DNA from: CAYSRJ01 sp964521865
GTDB taxonomy: Bacteria > Spirochaetota > B62-G9 > DRHN01
Assembly: GCA_964521865.1 (NCBI GenBank)
Contig: CAZFTJ010000017.1
Location: 32,740-96,739 of the forward strand
Length of the DNA: 64,000 nucleotides
Direction: 5' to 3'
The notes beneath the pieces are model-generated. The model saw only the letters and a list, made by a program, of their open reading frames with translations, was not told where the DNA came from and did not search any database. Positions 39,126 through 47,747 of the stretch are shown piece after piece (position 1 is the stretch's first letter; each line of letters starts with the position of its first letter). The position numbers were made by a program, and so were the translations under genes.

Positions 39126-39509
39126 TCAACCCTCAGATTCGAGGAATGCACTGTAGTCGGAAAAATCGAGCAGGTCGTTGAGCTCGTCACTGTTCGACAT
39201 CTTCACCTTGACAATCCAGCCTTCATCCAAAGGCGAGCTGTTTATGGTTTCGGGGGTATCTTCCAGAATCGTGTTTGTTTCAGCAACCTTACCGGAGATG
39301 GGAGCGATAAGATCGGAGACCGATTTTACCGATTCGACCGTTCCGAAGGTTTCGCCTTTTTTGGTTTCGCTTCCCGTTTCAGGCATTTCCACAAAAACGA
39401 TGTCACCGAGCTCCTGCTGGGCGTAATCCGTAATACCGATTGTCGCAGTATCGCTTTCAGCATGCACCCAGAGGTGGTCCTTCGTATACTTCAGTTCTTC
39501 CTGTTTCAT
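39126..39509 (-). CDS. gcvH: Glycine cleavage system H protein
   Basis: A 127-residue lipoyl carrier. The lipoylated lysine is in FGTVESVKSVSDLIAP, preceded by TKDHLWVH and IGITDYAQQELGDIV. I chose the ATG at 39509 (GAGG 8 bases upstream), since the open frame back to 39662 crosses a palindromic repeat and adds no family sequence. No gcvT or gcvP lies in the window, so it acts either with distant genes or as a lipoate donor. Confidence 0.93.
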   Translation of the reverse strand: MKQEELKYTKDHLWVHAESDTATIGITDYAQQELGDIVFVEMPETGSETKKGETFGTVESVKSVSDLIAPISGKVAETNTILEDTPETINSSPLDEGWIVKVKMSNSDELNDLLDFSDYSAFLESEG

Positions 39510-39540
39510 CCCGTATCCTCGTAAAATTATTGGGTTAATA

Positions 39541-39573
39541 CCGCCGGTAAGCGGCATGTTCAGCCGATCTGCG
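39541..39573. repeat. Intergenic palindromic repeat, family B
   Basis: CCGCCGGTAAGCGGCATGTT, then CAGCCGATCTGCGGCC. AAGCGGCATGTTC is shared with 9045-9057, and TTCAGCCGATCTGC with 13314-13327. Confidence 0.6.
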
Positions 39574-39594
39574 GCCACGTGAAAAAATCCGGGC

Positions 39595-39654
39595 GCTCGC
39601 ACCGGCGGTACCAAGGGCATTAAAAAGTTATCCGGATGCAAAGCGCTCGGATAA
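39595..39654. repeat. Intergenic palindromic repeat, family A
   Basis: GCTCGCACCGGCGGTAC (39595-39611) and the 27-base hairpin at 39628-39654, same order as at 17061-17140 but closer together. Confidence 0.7.
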
Positions 39655-39772
39655 TGTAACACTGAACGGGCTGTTTGTCAAATACTCTTGAATTTGGTGC
39701 TCTTTTTATTTACACTTGCGAGTATGGTCTGTATATACCATAAAAAAACCCGCATCGCTGTGGAGGGCTTTG

Positions 39773-41563
39773 ATGAACGAAGAAATTATGCAAAAGGCAC
39801 GGCGCTGGACGGCCCCTCCTTTTGACGATACGACGCGAAAAGAGATACAGGAGCTGATAGACAGAGGAGATGAAAAGGAGCTTTTCGATAGGTTTTACAA
39901 GGAGCTGGAATTCGGTACCGGCGGCATGCGCGGGATTATGGGCGCTGGAAGCAATCGCATGAACATCTACACGGTCGGCGCCGCAACTCAGGGATTTGCA
40001 GATCACCTCCTGGGCGGTCGGCGGAATAGAGAAGAGATTAAAAAACGGGGCGTCGCCATCGCGTATGATTCGCGGAATAATTCGAAACGGTTCGCCGCAG
40101 AGGCAGCGCGTGTTCTGGCGGGAAACGGGATAAAGGTGTATATTTTTCCGGAGTTGAGACCCACCCCGCTGCTCTCATTTACCGTGCGGCATCTGAACGC
40201 AGCGGGAGGCATCGTTATTACCGCATCGCACAATCCGAAGGAGTACAACGGATATAAGGTGTATTCGGATGACGGCTCTCAGGTCGTTTCACCCTCCGAC
40301 GCAGAAATAGTTGCCTGTGTCGCCGGGGTAGACATGGCGGTCGGGGTCAGGCGCATGTCGTATGAAGAGGCACGGAAAAAAGGCCTGATCCGGGAGCTCG
40401 ATGAAACGGTTGAGAATATCTATCTGCAGAAAGTAAAGGGCTTTTCGGACGGTCTCGAAAAGGGGATACAACATATCATTGCGGGATTACGGAAGGAGAT
40501 CAAGGTCGTGTACACTCCGCTGCACGGGACCGGCATTACGCTCGTGCCGCGCGCTCTCGCACAGACGAGCGGCCGCAATTCGGTGATATGTGAGCAGGCG
40601 CAGAGCATTCCTGACGGAAATTTTCCCACAACCCCCTCTCCGAATCCGGAAGAAACCGCTGCCCTGACGAGGGCGATCGAATGCGCAAAAAGGGAGGGCG
40701 CGGATATGGTGATTGCCACGGATCCGGACTGCGACCGTATGGGGCTCGCCGTCCCCGACCAGAAAGGTGAGTTTGTGACCCTCAACGGCAATCAGATCGG
40801 GTGTCTGCTCGCCTATCTTATGGCCCTGTCCTACAGGGCGTCGGACCTGATGCCGCAGTCACCGGCCGTCGTTTCGACTATAGTATCGACGGAGCTCGTT
40901 CACGATATATGCGACGATTTCAGTATCTATGAAACCGATGTGCTTACAGGATTCAAGTACATAGCGGCGAAGATACGTGAATTCGAAGCGGATAAAAGTC
41001 GTAATTTCATATATGCGTTCGAAGAAAGCTACGGCTATCTTGCGGATACGTTTGTGCGGGATAAGGACGGAGTGATAGGGTCCGTGCTCGCACTGACGCT
41101 GGTAAAGTACGGGATAGGCGCATACGGCTCCGTATTGAATTTGCTTCATGAAATCTACCGTAAGTACGGGATGCATGTGGAGTTTCAAAAATCGGTGAAG
41201 CTTGCGGGCGCCGAGGGCGCTGAAAAAATCAAAGCGCTCATGGCCGACCTGAGGGAGAGCCCGCCGGATAGTATTGCAGGCGAGCCGGTTGTCCGTATCA
41301 AGGACTATCTCCTGCAGAAAGAGATCGCGGTGCCGGAAAAAAATGAAGACCCGATGGCCGGCCTTCCGAAATCGAATGTCTTGCAGTTTTATACGCCTTC
41401 AAGCAAGGTTTCGGTTCGGCCTTCCGGTACGGAGCCCAAGATCAAGTTTTACTTTGCGCTGCAATCCGATGCTGCTGACGGTATCGTAAAAACCCGGCAG
41501 CGTCTTGAAAGCCGCTTTGAAGAGGTATGGCACGATATGTTTTCGCGATGCGGTCTCGAATGA
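39773..41563 (+). CDS. Phosphohexomutase (phosphoglucomutase/phosphomannomutase)
   Basis: A 596-residue alpha-D-phosphohexomutase. The phospho-serine loop is ITASHNPKEYNGYKVY, metal-binding is ATDPDCDRMG, the sugar loop EESYGYL and the phosphate-binding RPSGTEPK-type loop are all intact. Length and sequence (FGTGGMRGIMGAGSNRMN) fit the long phosphoglucomutase/phosphopentomutase-like group. The ATG at 39773 has GGAGGG 5 bases upstream; the frame extends to 39716. It supplies glucose-1-phosphate or similar sugars for envelope and storage. Confidence 0.92.
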   Translation: MNEEIMQKARRWTAPPFDDTTRKEIQELIDRGDEKELFDRFYKELEFGTGGMRGIMGAGSNRMNIYTVGAATQGFADHLLGGRRNREEIKKRGVAIAYDSRNNSKRFAAEAARVLAGNGIKVYIFPELRPTPLLSFTVRHLNAAGGIVITASHNPKEYNGYKVYSDDGSQVVSPSDAEIVACVAGVDMAVGVRRMSYEEARKKGLIRELDETVENIYLQKVKGFSDGLEKGIQHIIAGLRKEIKVVYTPLHGTGITLVPRALAQTSGRNSVICEQAQSIPDGNFPTTPSPNPEETAALTRAIECAKREGADMVIATDPDCDRMGLAVPDQKGEFVTLNGNQIGCLLAYLMALSYRASDLMPQSPAVVSTIVSTELVHDICDDFSIYETDVLTGFKYIAAKIREFEADKSRNFIYAFEESYGYLADTFVRDKDGVIGSVLALTLVKYGIGAYGSVLNLLHEIYRKYGMHVEFQKSVKLAGAEGAEKIKALMADLRESPPDSIAGEPVVRIKDYLLQKEIAVPEKNEDPMAGLPKSNVLQFYTPSSKVSVRPSGTEPKIKFYFALQSDAADGIVKTRQRLESRFEEVWHDMFSRCGLE

Positions 41564-41700
41564 TGTACGTCCGGTTTATGGTGCGTTTAACGCTGTTTCA
41601 CCAGAGAGCATCTGCAGCAGAGATGATGCGATTCGAAAACATCTGAAGGATGTCGCTTTTTGCAGAAGCAAGTGAAAACGAATAATCTGGAGTAAAACGT

Positions 41701-43041
41701 ATGGAAAACCTCGATCTCGAAGAACGCGACCTGACCATCGATACCCTCGGCAGGGCGAAGATCGATTCTCCGCTCGGTCTCTCGACAATATACGGGGATA
41801 ATATCGCGAACTACGTTTCCGACTCGGATACGGTTATTTTTTATCATAACAGATCTGAGGTAATGGACAGGATAGAGAACGGCAATTCGATTCTGGCCTT
41901 TGAAAAGGCGGGCCCGCGCCAGAAGATATACTTCGATCCGGCAAAGACAAAGGTCGGCATCGTCACCTGCGGCGGTCTCTGCCCGGGGATAAACAATGTC
42001 ATCCGTTCGCTCGTTATGAGCCTGTACTACAGATACGGCGTCAGGGCGATTTTGGGTTTTCGGTACGGATTCAGGGGATTTATTCCAAAATACGGGCTCG
42101 AGCCGGTAGAGCTCCATCCTGAATCGGTTGAGGATATACATGAGAAGGGGGGAAGTATACTGGGCTCGTCCAGGGGACATCAGGATATCGAGGAAGTGGT
42201 CGACTGCCTGGAGAGAATGAACATCTCCATTCTTTTTGCCATCGGCGGTGACGGAACGCTTACCGGTTCGGGAAAGATATATGACATTGTCAAAAAAAGA
42301 GGGCAGCACATATCGGTGATCGGAATACCGAAAACTATCGATAACGATATATCGTATGTGGAGAAAACCTTCGGTCTTGAAACGGCGTTTTCCATTGCGG
42401 CCGAAGCGATACGAAGCGCTCATACAGAGGCGGTCGGTGCACCGTACGGCATCGGACTCGTCAAGGTGATGGGCAGGATGTCCGGCTTTATCGCTGCAAA
42501 TGCTGCGCTTGCGCTCAATGAGGTTAATTATGTGCTCATCCCTGAGGTTCCATTCGACCTTGAAGGACCGAAGGGATTTTTCAGTATACTCGAGCGGCGT
42601 CTTGTCAAAAGAGGGCATGCGGTCATTATCGTTGCGGAGGGGGCCGGGCAGCAGTATATAAAAGACCGCTTCGATCGAAAGGATATTTCGGGCAATCCAG
42701 TCCTGGGCGATATCGGCATCTTTCTCAAGACCGAGATCAAAAAATTTTTCAAGAGTACGGATATCTACGTGAACCTCAAATATATAGATCCGAGCTACCT
42801 GGTACGCTCGGTACCTGCCAATGCCCATGACGCAATATACTGTATGCAGCTTGCCCAGAATGCCGTTCATGCCGGAATGGCCGGCAAAACAGGTATGATC
42901 GTCGGGCTCTGGAACGGGCAGTTTACCAATGTCCCGATTCACCTCTCAACCATGCAGAAGAAACGTCTGTCGCCGGAAGACCCGCTCTGGCTTTCCGTTC
43001 TTGAGGCAACGGGACAGCCGATACGAATGGTGAACGAGTAA
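41701..43041 (+). CDS. 6-phosphofructokinase, ATP-type by motif
   Basis: A 446-residue phosphofructokinase of the long, X-type group seen in plants, trypanosomes and spirochaetes. TCGGLCPGINNVIRSLV forms the nucleotide loop. The key site reads AIGGDGT (Gly, as in ATP enzymes; pyrophosphate enzymes have Asp), while the later site is IPKTIDND (Lys, as in pyrophosphate enzymes and trypanosome ATP enzymes). ATP use is thus likely, but not proven. Ribosome site GGAG. The long N-terminal 75 residues are typical of this group. Confidence 0.9.
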   Translation: MENLDLEERDLTIDTLGRAKIDSPLGLSTIYGDNIANYVSDSDTVIFYHNRSEVMDRIENGNSILAFEKAGPRQKIYFDPAKTKVGIVTCGGLCPGINNVIRSLVMSLYYRYGVRAILGFRYGFRGFIPKYGLEPVELHPESVEDIHEKGGSILGSSRGHQDIEEVVDCLERMNISILFAIGGDGTLTGSGKIYDIVKKRGQHISVIGIPKTIDNDISYVEKTFGLETAFSIAAEAIRSAHTEAVGAPYGIGLVKVMGRMSGFIAANAALALNEVNYVLIPEVPFDLEGPKGFFSILERRLVKRGHAVIIVAEGAGQQYIKDRFDRKDISGNPVLGDIGIFLKTEIKKFFKSTDIYVNLKYIDPSYLVRSVPANAHDAIYCMQLAQNAVHAGMAGKTGMIVGLWNGQFTNVPIHLSTMQKKRLSPEDPLWLSVLEATGQPIRMVNE

Positions 43042-43285
43042 AGTTGATACAGAGAAAGGCCGAATCGGCTCATTTCGACACAGTTTTTACATACGATGAC
43101 AACCAAATGCACGACAAATTGTGCAGCAGTGTAAATTTCCGAATATAAGGAAATAATGATTTAGAAAAACGACTCATTCTGTGTAAATGGCATAGTAATT
43201 GCTTAATTATTGCTATATGAGGTTCACATACAGTATGAATATTTCGTATGGTTCTCACATAAAATACAGTTGAGCGAGGTACAAG

Positions 43286-43456
43286 ATGATTAACAACACG
43301 GTGAAAAAACGGGAAAAAGGAGCAACGGCACAGAAGCAGGGATTTAATCCGCACCATCTGGTCAGTGATGATATGTTTGAGAAAAATCTCAATGCGATCA
43401 TCACCTACTATCAGATGACAAAGGGAAAGAGTCACGGCAGGTTCAAAGCGGCGTAA
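43286..43456 (+). CDS. Small basic ORF, 56 residues
   Basis: A 56-residue ORF from ATG 43286 to TAA 43454-43456 with a good ribosome site (GAGG, 6 bases before the ATG). The product is basic and hydrophilic (starts INNTVKKREKG, ends KSHGRFKAA), with a central helix NLNAIITYYQMTKG. I do not recognise it. The 244-base gap upstream is AT-rich and includes two related words (GGTTCACATACAG and GGTTCTCACATA). It is short, but spacing and composition are gene-like. Confidence 0.5.
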   Translation: MINNTVKKREKGATAQKQGFNPHHLVSDDMFEKNLNAIITYYQMTKGKSHGRFKAA

Positions 43457-43812
43457 CTGCTGCAGCCGGGCGGCATGTTCTCCGCGTCAAGCGAGGTTAT
43501 ATCCGAAACAATAGGGTCCGTATAGAAGAGGGCCTGAATGGTGCACTGAGACGGCGCCGCGTCCGGCGCGGCAGTCTCTCCACATGAATCGCCTATCCAC
43601 AGTAAGCGAACCATCCTGTCTGAACCTGGGTATACCTGTTTTTATTCCATCAAAAAACTGCACTGATGTTCGACGAACCGTGAAGCGTTCCCCGTTTTCT
43701 TATCCTCTGCAGCCTGCTGCTCCAGTCGTTTCTGTTTGATTTTCAGAATAAACCTTGGTATATAGTAGTGTACAGCTCCCCTTCGTTGCGGTGCGCTGCG
43801 AGGCTGTACGGT
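43457..43812. other. Gene-free stretch with repeat and hairpin
   Basis: 356 bases. It contains a family B word (43471-43490) and a GC-rich hairpin at 43548-43578 (GAGAC, GCGCCG, 4-base loop, CGGCGC, GTCTC). No T-run follows the hairpin, so it is not a standard terminator. Confidence 0.5.
43471..43490. repeat. Family B repeat word, exact copy
   Basis: CGGCATGTTCTCCGCGTCAA, identical to 9048-9067. Confidence 0.65.
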
Positions 43813-44664
43813 ATGAGAAAAATCGTAACCTTTACATCGGATTTCGGGCTTGCAGACTCCTACGTCGCCGAGGTGAAAGGCGTAATCGGCGCCCTGTGCC
43901 CTGATGCGGCTGTCATCGACATAACACACGGAATCGATCCGGGCAGTATTCGTGAAGCTTCGTTCATACTGGCCGGGTCTTTCACGTACTTTCCGCCGTA
44001 CACGCTGCACCTTGCGGTGGTGGACCCCGGCGTGGGCACCCTTCGTGATATTATCCTGGTAAAATGCGGGGAGTACATATTCATCGGTCCCGACAACGGT
44101 ATACTGTTCGAAGCCGCCCGAAAGGCCGGCATACTGGAAATCCGTGCGCTCGTCGGAGAAGAGCTTTCCAATACCCTCGCACGCATGTATCCCGAAAGCA
44201 GCGTGGTCCGCACCATTCTCGAAAACGGGGCAAGCAGCACATTTCACGGGCGCGACATCTTTGCCCCGTTTGCCGCCTGTGTGCTTGAGGGAGTCTCGCT
44301 CGATGAGGTCACAGTGACCAAAGAGTCGATGGTGGAGTACGTCATGCCCCGGCCGGTGCAGGAAGCCGGACAGATAACCGGTGAGATCGTCCATATCGAT
44401 CGATTCGGCAATCTCATTTCCAATATTCAAAGAACGTATGTGAGCGACGAGGATGAAATATTTCTCAAAACGAGGGGAGAGATACGACCGGTAGGCAGGC
44501 TGCGGGAGACCTATGCTCAGGGGATGAGCGGATACCCGGTGGCGCTTGTCGGTTCGCGTGGATATCTCGAGATCGGTATAAACGGCGGGAATGCGAAGGA
44601 ATCTCTCAGAGCGACGTGCGGCGATGAGATCATACTGCTGAAGAAGGCGGGTGAAGATGGTTGA
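43813..44664 (+). CDS. SAM hydroxide adenosyltransferase (DUF62)
   Basis: A 283-residue enzyme of the fluorinase/chlorinase/SAM-hydrolase family, which cleaves SAM to adenosine and methionine using hydroxide. N-terminal FTSDFGLADSYVAEVKG and IDITHGIDPGS, then LAVVDPGVGT and FIGPDNGIL are family signatures. The 23-residue loop typical of the fluorinase is not evident, so hydrolase is the best call. The ATG at 43813 has GAGG 9 bases upstream. It overlaps serS by 8 bases. Confidence 0.88.
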   Translation: MRKIVTFTSDFGLADSYVAEVKGVIGALCPDAAVIDITHGIDPGSIREASFILAGSFTYFPPYTLHLAVVDPGVGTLRDIILVKCGEYIFIGPDNGILFEAARKAGILEIRALVGEELSNTLARMYPESSVVRTILENGASSTFHGRDIFAPFAACVLEGVSLDEVTVTKESMVEYVMPRPVQEAGQITGEIVHIDRFGNLISNIQRTYVSDEDEIFLKTRGEIRPVGRLRETYAQGMSGYPVALVGSRGYLEIGINGGNAKESLRATCGDEIILLKKAGEDG

Positions 44665-45931
44665 CATCAGGAAGCTTCGCGAGGATCCCCAGCTTTTCAA
44701 AAGGGGAGCGGAGAAAAAGGGGTTCGATGCGGATATCGAAGGAATTCTGAGGCTCGACGAGCAGAGACGCCGCATCCAGGCGTCGATCGACTCGAGGAAG
44801 AGGGAGCTCGGGCAAAAGTCCAGGTCGCTGAAGGGGTCGGGCGGCCCGGAAAGAGAGACCCTTCAGGCCGCACTCAAATCGTTTTCCCGCTCCATCAAGG
44901 AGGATGAGCAGAGGCTGAAATCGGTCGAAGAGAAGAGGAACGAGCTGCTGCTGCGGGTTCCCAATCCTCCCATGGAGGATGTGCCCGTCGGAAAGGACGA
45001 GGACGACAACGTGGAGATCAAACGGGAGGGGGATATTCCCTCGTTCGCATTCAGCCCGAAAGACCATGTCGAGCTCGGGCTCGCCCACGGTCTGCTCGAT
45101 ACCGAGCGCGGAGCGCGCGTCGCCGGGAGCAGGTGCTACTATCTGAAGGGAGATGCCGCCCTCCTCGAAAATGCGCTTATGCGTTACGCCCTCGATTTTC
45201 TCGAGAAGCGCGGATTCACGCCGATGGTGACTCCGATGTTCGTCCGCGAGGAATGCATGGTCGGCTCCGGCTACTTTCCGGTCGGACGCGAGGAGACCTA
45301 CGCAATCGAGAAGGACGGGCTTTTCCTCATCGGCACTTCCGAGGTGACGCTCGTTTCCTACCATATGGGAGACCTGCTCCCGGAGGATGACCTGCCTATC
45401 CGCTACGCAGGCTATACCACCTGTTTCAGGCGTGAGGCGGGGAGCTACGGCAAGGACGTGCGCGGTCTGTACAGGGTGCATCAGTTTCAGAAGGTCGAGC
45501 AGGTGGTACTGTGCAGAAACGACCGGGCAGAGATGGACAGGCTGCACCGCGAAATATTGGAAAATTCCGAGGAGATCGTGCGGAGTCTCGGACTTCCCTA
45601 CAGGGTTGTCGAGGTATGTACAGGGGAGATGGGGCTCGGTCAGGTGAAGAAGCACGACATCGAATGCTACATGCCGGGCAGGGGCTCCTACGGCGAAACG
45701 CACTCCTGTTCGTCCTTCGGCGATTTCCAGGCGCGCCGGGCGCGCATCCGGTACAGGACAAAGTCCGGGAAGAACGAGTTTCCCTTTACACTCAACAATA
45801 CCGCGGTTGCATCACCCAGGCTGCTTATCGCGATTTTGGAAAACTTTCAGCAGAAGGACGGCAGTATACGCATACCAGATGTGCTTGTCGGGTACATGAA
45901 CGGGAAAAAAAGTATAGGAGGCGGCCCGTGA
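44657..45931 (+). CDS. serS: Seryl-tRNA synthetase
   Basis: A 424-residue class II synthetase. The N-terminal coiled-coil arm (residues 28-105) binds the long variable arm of tRNA-Ser. Motif 2 is YAGYTTCFRREAGSYGKD, and motif 3 is NNTAVASPRLLIAILEN. MVTPMF and GTSEV are also visible. The ATG at 44657 overlaps the preceding gene by 8 bases; the GTG at 44651 is less likely. Its stop overlaps the ispG GTG start by 4 bases, so serS and the ispG barrel gene are co-translated. Confidence 0.95.
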   Translation: MVDIRKLREDPQLFKRGAEKKGFDADIEGILRLDEQRRRIQASIDSRKRELGQKSRSLKGSGGPERETLQAALKSFSRSIKEDEQRLKSVEEKRNELLLRVPNPPMEDVPVGKDEDDNVEIKREGDIPSFAFSPKDHVELGLAHGLLDTERGARVAGSRCYYLKGDAALLENALMRYALDFLEKRGFTPMVTPMFVREECMVGSGYFPVGREETYAIEKDGLFLIGTSEVTLVSYHMGDLLPEDDLPIRYAGYTTCFRREAGSYGKDVRGLYRVHQFQKVEQVVLCRNDRAEMDRLHREILENSEEIVRSLGLPYRVVEVCTGEMGLGQVKKHDIECYMPGRGSYGETHSCSSFGDFQARRARIRYRTKSGKNEFPFTLNNTAVASPRLLIAILENFQQKDGSIRIPDVLVGYMNGKKSIGGGP

Positions 45932-46761
45932 AAAAGGGGGAGTTTGAGGGTATCGATGCGTCGGGACTCCGCGATCTGCTTCGCATCAGACGCAGGAAAA
46001 CACGTGGAGTCAAGGTCGGCGATCTCGTTATCGGCGGGAACCACCCTGTGGTGGTTCAGGAGATGACCTCAACGAATACCGCGAACATCGACGAAACGGT
46101 CGCTCAGATACACAGGCTGGAAGAATACGGCTGCAGGCTGATACGGGTCGCCGTTCTCGATATGGCGTCTGCGAGGGCCATCCGTCATATCAAGGACCAG
46201 ATCGGTATACCGCTCGTTGCGGATATTCACTTCAACCACAGGCTCGCCCTGCTTGCAATCGAAAACGGCATCGACAAGCTGCGGATAAATCCCGGAAACA
46301 TCGGCGGCCCCGAAAAGATCGCCGTCGTGGTTTCTGCGGCGAAGGTGCACGGGATTCCGATTCGCATCGGTGTGAACAGCGGTTCTCTGGAGAAGAACAT
46401 CGTCAAGAAGTACGGCGGCATAACCGCCGAAGGCATGGTGGAAAGCGCCCTGCATGAGATATCGCTTCTTGAAAAGCACAATTTTTACGATACCATTATC
46501 TCCCTGAAATCCTCGGACATCGATCTCACGGTCGAGTCGAACAAGGCGCTGTCGGAAAAGGTCGATTATCCTCTGCATATCGGCATCACCGAATCGGGGT
46601 ACGGAGAGGAGGGAATCATCCGCTCGATAGCCGGGCTTGGCATTCTCCTGCTGAACGGGATAGGAGATACGATCCGCATATCCCTCATGGCTTCCGACAG
46701 GATCAAGAACCTTCGGCTGTGCAACATGCTTCTCGACGAGATCGGTGTAGCGCATGTTTAG
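45928..46761 (+). CDS. ispG: IspG (GcpE) N-terminal TIM barrel only
   Basis: A 277-residue protein equal to the TIM barrel of IspG, the iron-sulfur enzyme that makes HMBPP from MEcPP in the MEP isoprenoid pathway. Barrel signatures are intact: VQEMTSTNTANIDETVAQ, LVADIHFNHRLALLA, LRINPGNIGG, IGVNSGSLEKN, IISLKSSD, HIGITESGYGEEG and LLLNGIGDTIRISLM. The chain stops at GVAHV, where normal IspG (about 360 or more residues) enters its 4Fe-4S domain; no cysteines of that domain follow in any frame. The missing part is a separate gene at 54641-55786. The start is GTG 45928 with AGGAGG 7 bases upstream. Confidence 0.92.
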   Translation: MKKGEFEGIDASGLRDLLRIRRRKTRGVKVGDLVIGGNHPVVVQEMTSTNTANIDETVAQIHRLEEYGCRLIRVAVLDMASARAIRHIKDQIGIPLVADIHFNHRLALLAIENGIDKLRINPGNIGGPEKIAVVVSAAKVHGIPIRIGVNSGSLEKNIVKKYGGITAEGMVESALHEISLLEKHNFYDTIISLKSSDIDLTVESNKALSEKVDYPLHIGITESGYGEEGIIRSIAGLGILLLNGIGDTIRISLMASDRIKNLRLCNMLLDEIGVAHV

Positions 46762-46866
46762 ACGATATTTGCCGTTCTATGAGCAGTGTCGTGTCCGAAC
46801 ATATTCCGTTCGGCATTTTTAGGCTCATTTAGGGACAAAATACCGCAGAAAATCGGAGTATGCCCG

Positions 46867-47661
46867 GTGAAGATCGGTTTTGCATCGACCTGTATATGGA
46901 AGCTCAGCCCTGTTTCGGGGATTTTTTTTGCAAAAGAGCTCGGGGTGTACTCGTTTGAGCTCTGGGCCGACCACTACTTCAAGAACAGCGACAGCACGGA
47001 GGAGATACGGCGTGCCTATGAAGAAACGGGTGTTGTGCCCACCGTACATGCGGCGAGCTGGGACCTGAACAGCACCTCAGTTTCACGCGAGGTGAGGGAG
47101 CTCAGTATGCGGCAGGCAAAGAGATCCATCGATATCGCACACGAAATCGGGGCCCGGATACTAACCGTCCACCCTGGAAGAAAGAGCTTCGTGCGGGAAG
47201 ACGGCTTAGAGGTCTCGCAGATGCAGAAGGAAGCATTTCATGAGCTTTATGTATACGGCAGGGGAAAAGGAGTAAGGATCTGCATCGAAAATATCGAGAA
47301 CACGGGAAAAGAGGTAATGGTGAGCGAGAAAGATTTCCTTGATTTTTTTTCGGGGAATGAAGACGAGCTCATGGTTACGATGGATGTTGCGCACCTTGGC
47401 GAGATGAAAAAAATAAAGGCTTTTTATACGGTGCTCGAGAAGAGAATACTGCATATTCATATAAGCGATCTGAACCGGCATGAAATACACATACCGATGG
47501 GTGAGGGGATGCTCAGGACCCGGGACATTTTATCCTTTCTGAAGGGCTCTTACGGCGGGATTTTCTGCCTCGAGGTATACTGGAACGATACGGGCGGAGA
47601 AGGGCTGAAAAAAAGCATTCGGCACATCAGGGATGTTTCGGAGCTGATCGGGTATGCCTAG
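46867..47661 (+). CDS. Sugar-phosphate isomerase/epimerase-like TIM barrel
   Basis: A 264-residue xylose-isomerase-like (AP endonuclease 2 fold) barrel. Metal-ligand regions are IENIENTGKEV, TMDVAHLGE and HIHISDLNRHEIHIPMG, with a final CLEVYW. The start is GTG 46867, preceded by GGAG at 8-9 bases; the open frame back to 46786 has no ribosome site. It follows ispG by 105 bases. Substrate is unknown; related proteins isomerise sugars or myo-inosose. Confidence 0.82.
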   Translation: MKIGFASTCIWKLSPVSGIFFAKELGVYSFELWADHYFKNSDSTEEIRRAYEETGVVPTVHAASWDLNSTSVSREVRELSMRQAKRSIDIAHEIGARILTVHPGRKSFVREDGLEVSQMQKEAFHELYVYGRGKGVRICIENIENTGKEVMVSEKDFLDFFSGNEDELMVTMDVAHLGEMKKIKAFYTVLEKRILHIHISDLNRHEIHIPMGEGMLRTRDILSFLKGSYGGIFCLEVYWNDTGGEGLKKSIRHIRDVSELIGYA

Positions 47662-47747
47662 TATCGGGTTGCGGAATTCCGCGGACTGCGGGATTGAGCT
47701 TCCTCCGGAGGGTATGCGCGCGACATCGAAACCTTGTGCTGTTTTTT

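Noticed and set aside
41587..42942. 451-residue minus-strand ORF
   Set aside because: Fully antisense to phosphofructokinase, with no ribosome site and random-looking composition.
44630..45703. 357-residue minus-strand ORF
   Set aside because: Antisense shadow of serS, whose motifs are all intact.
45511..45927. Upstream extension of the ispG reading frame through serS
   Set aside because: It lies in another frame inside serS and is rich in Arg and Gly without family similarity; the GTG at 45928 has a perfect ribosome site.
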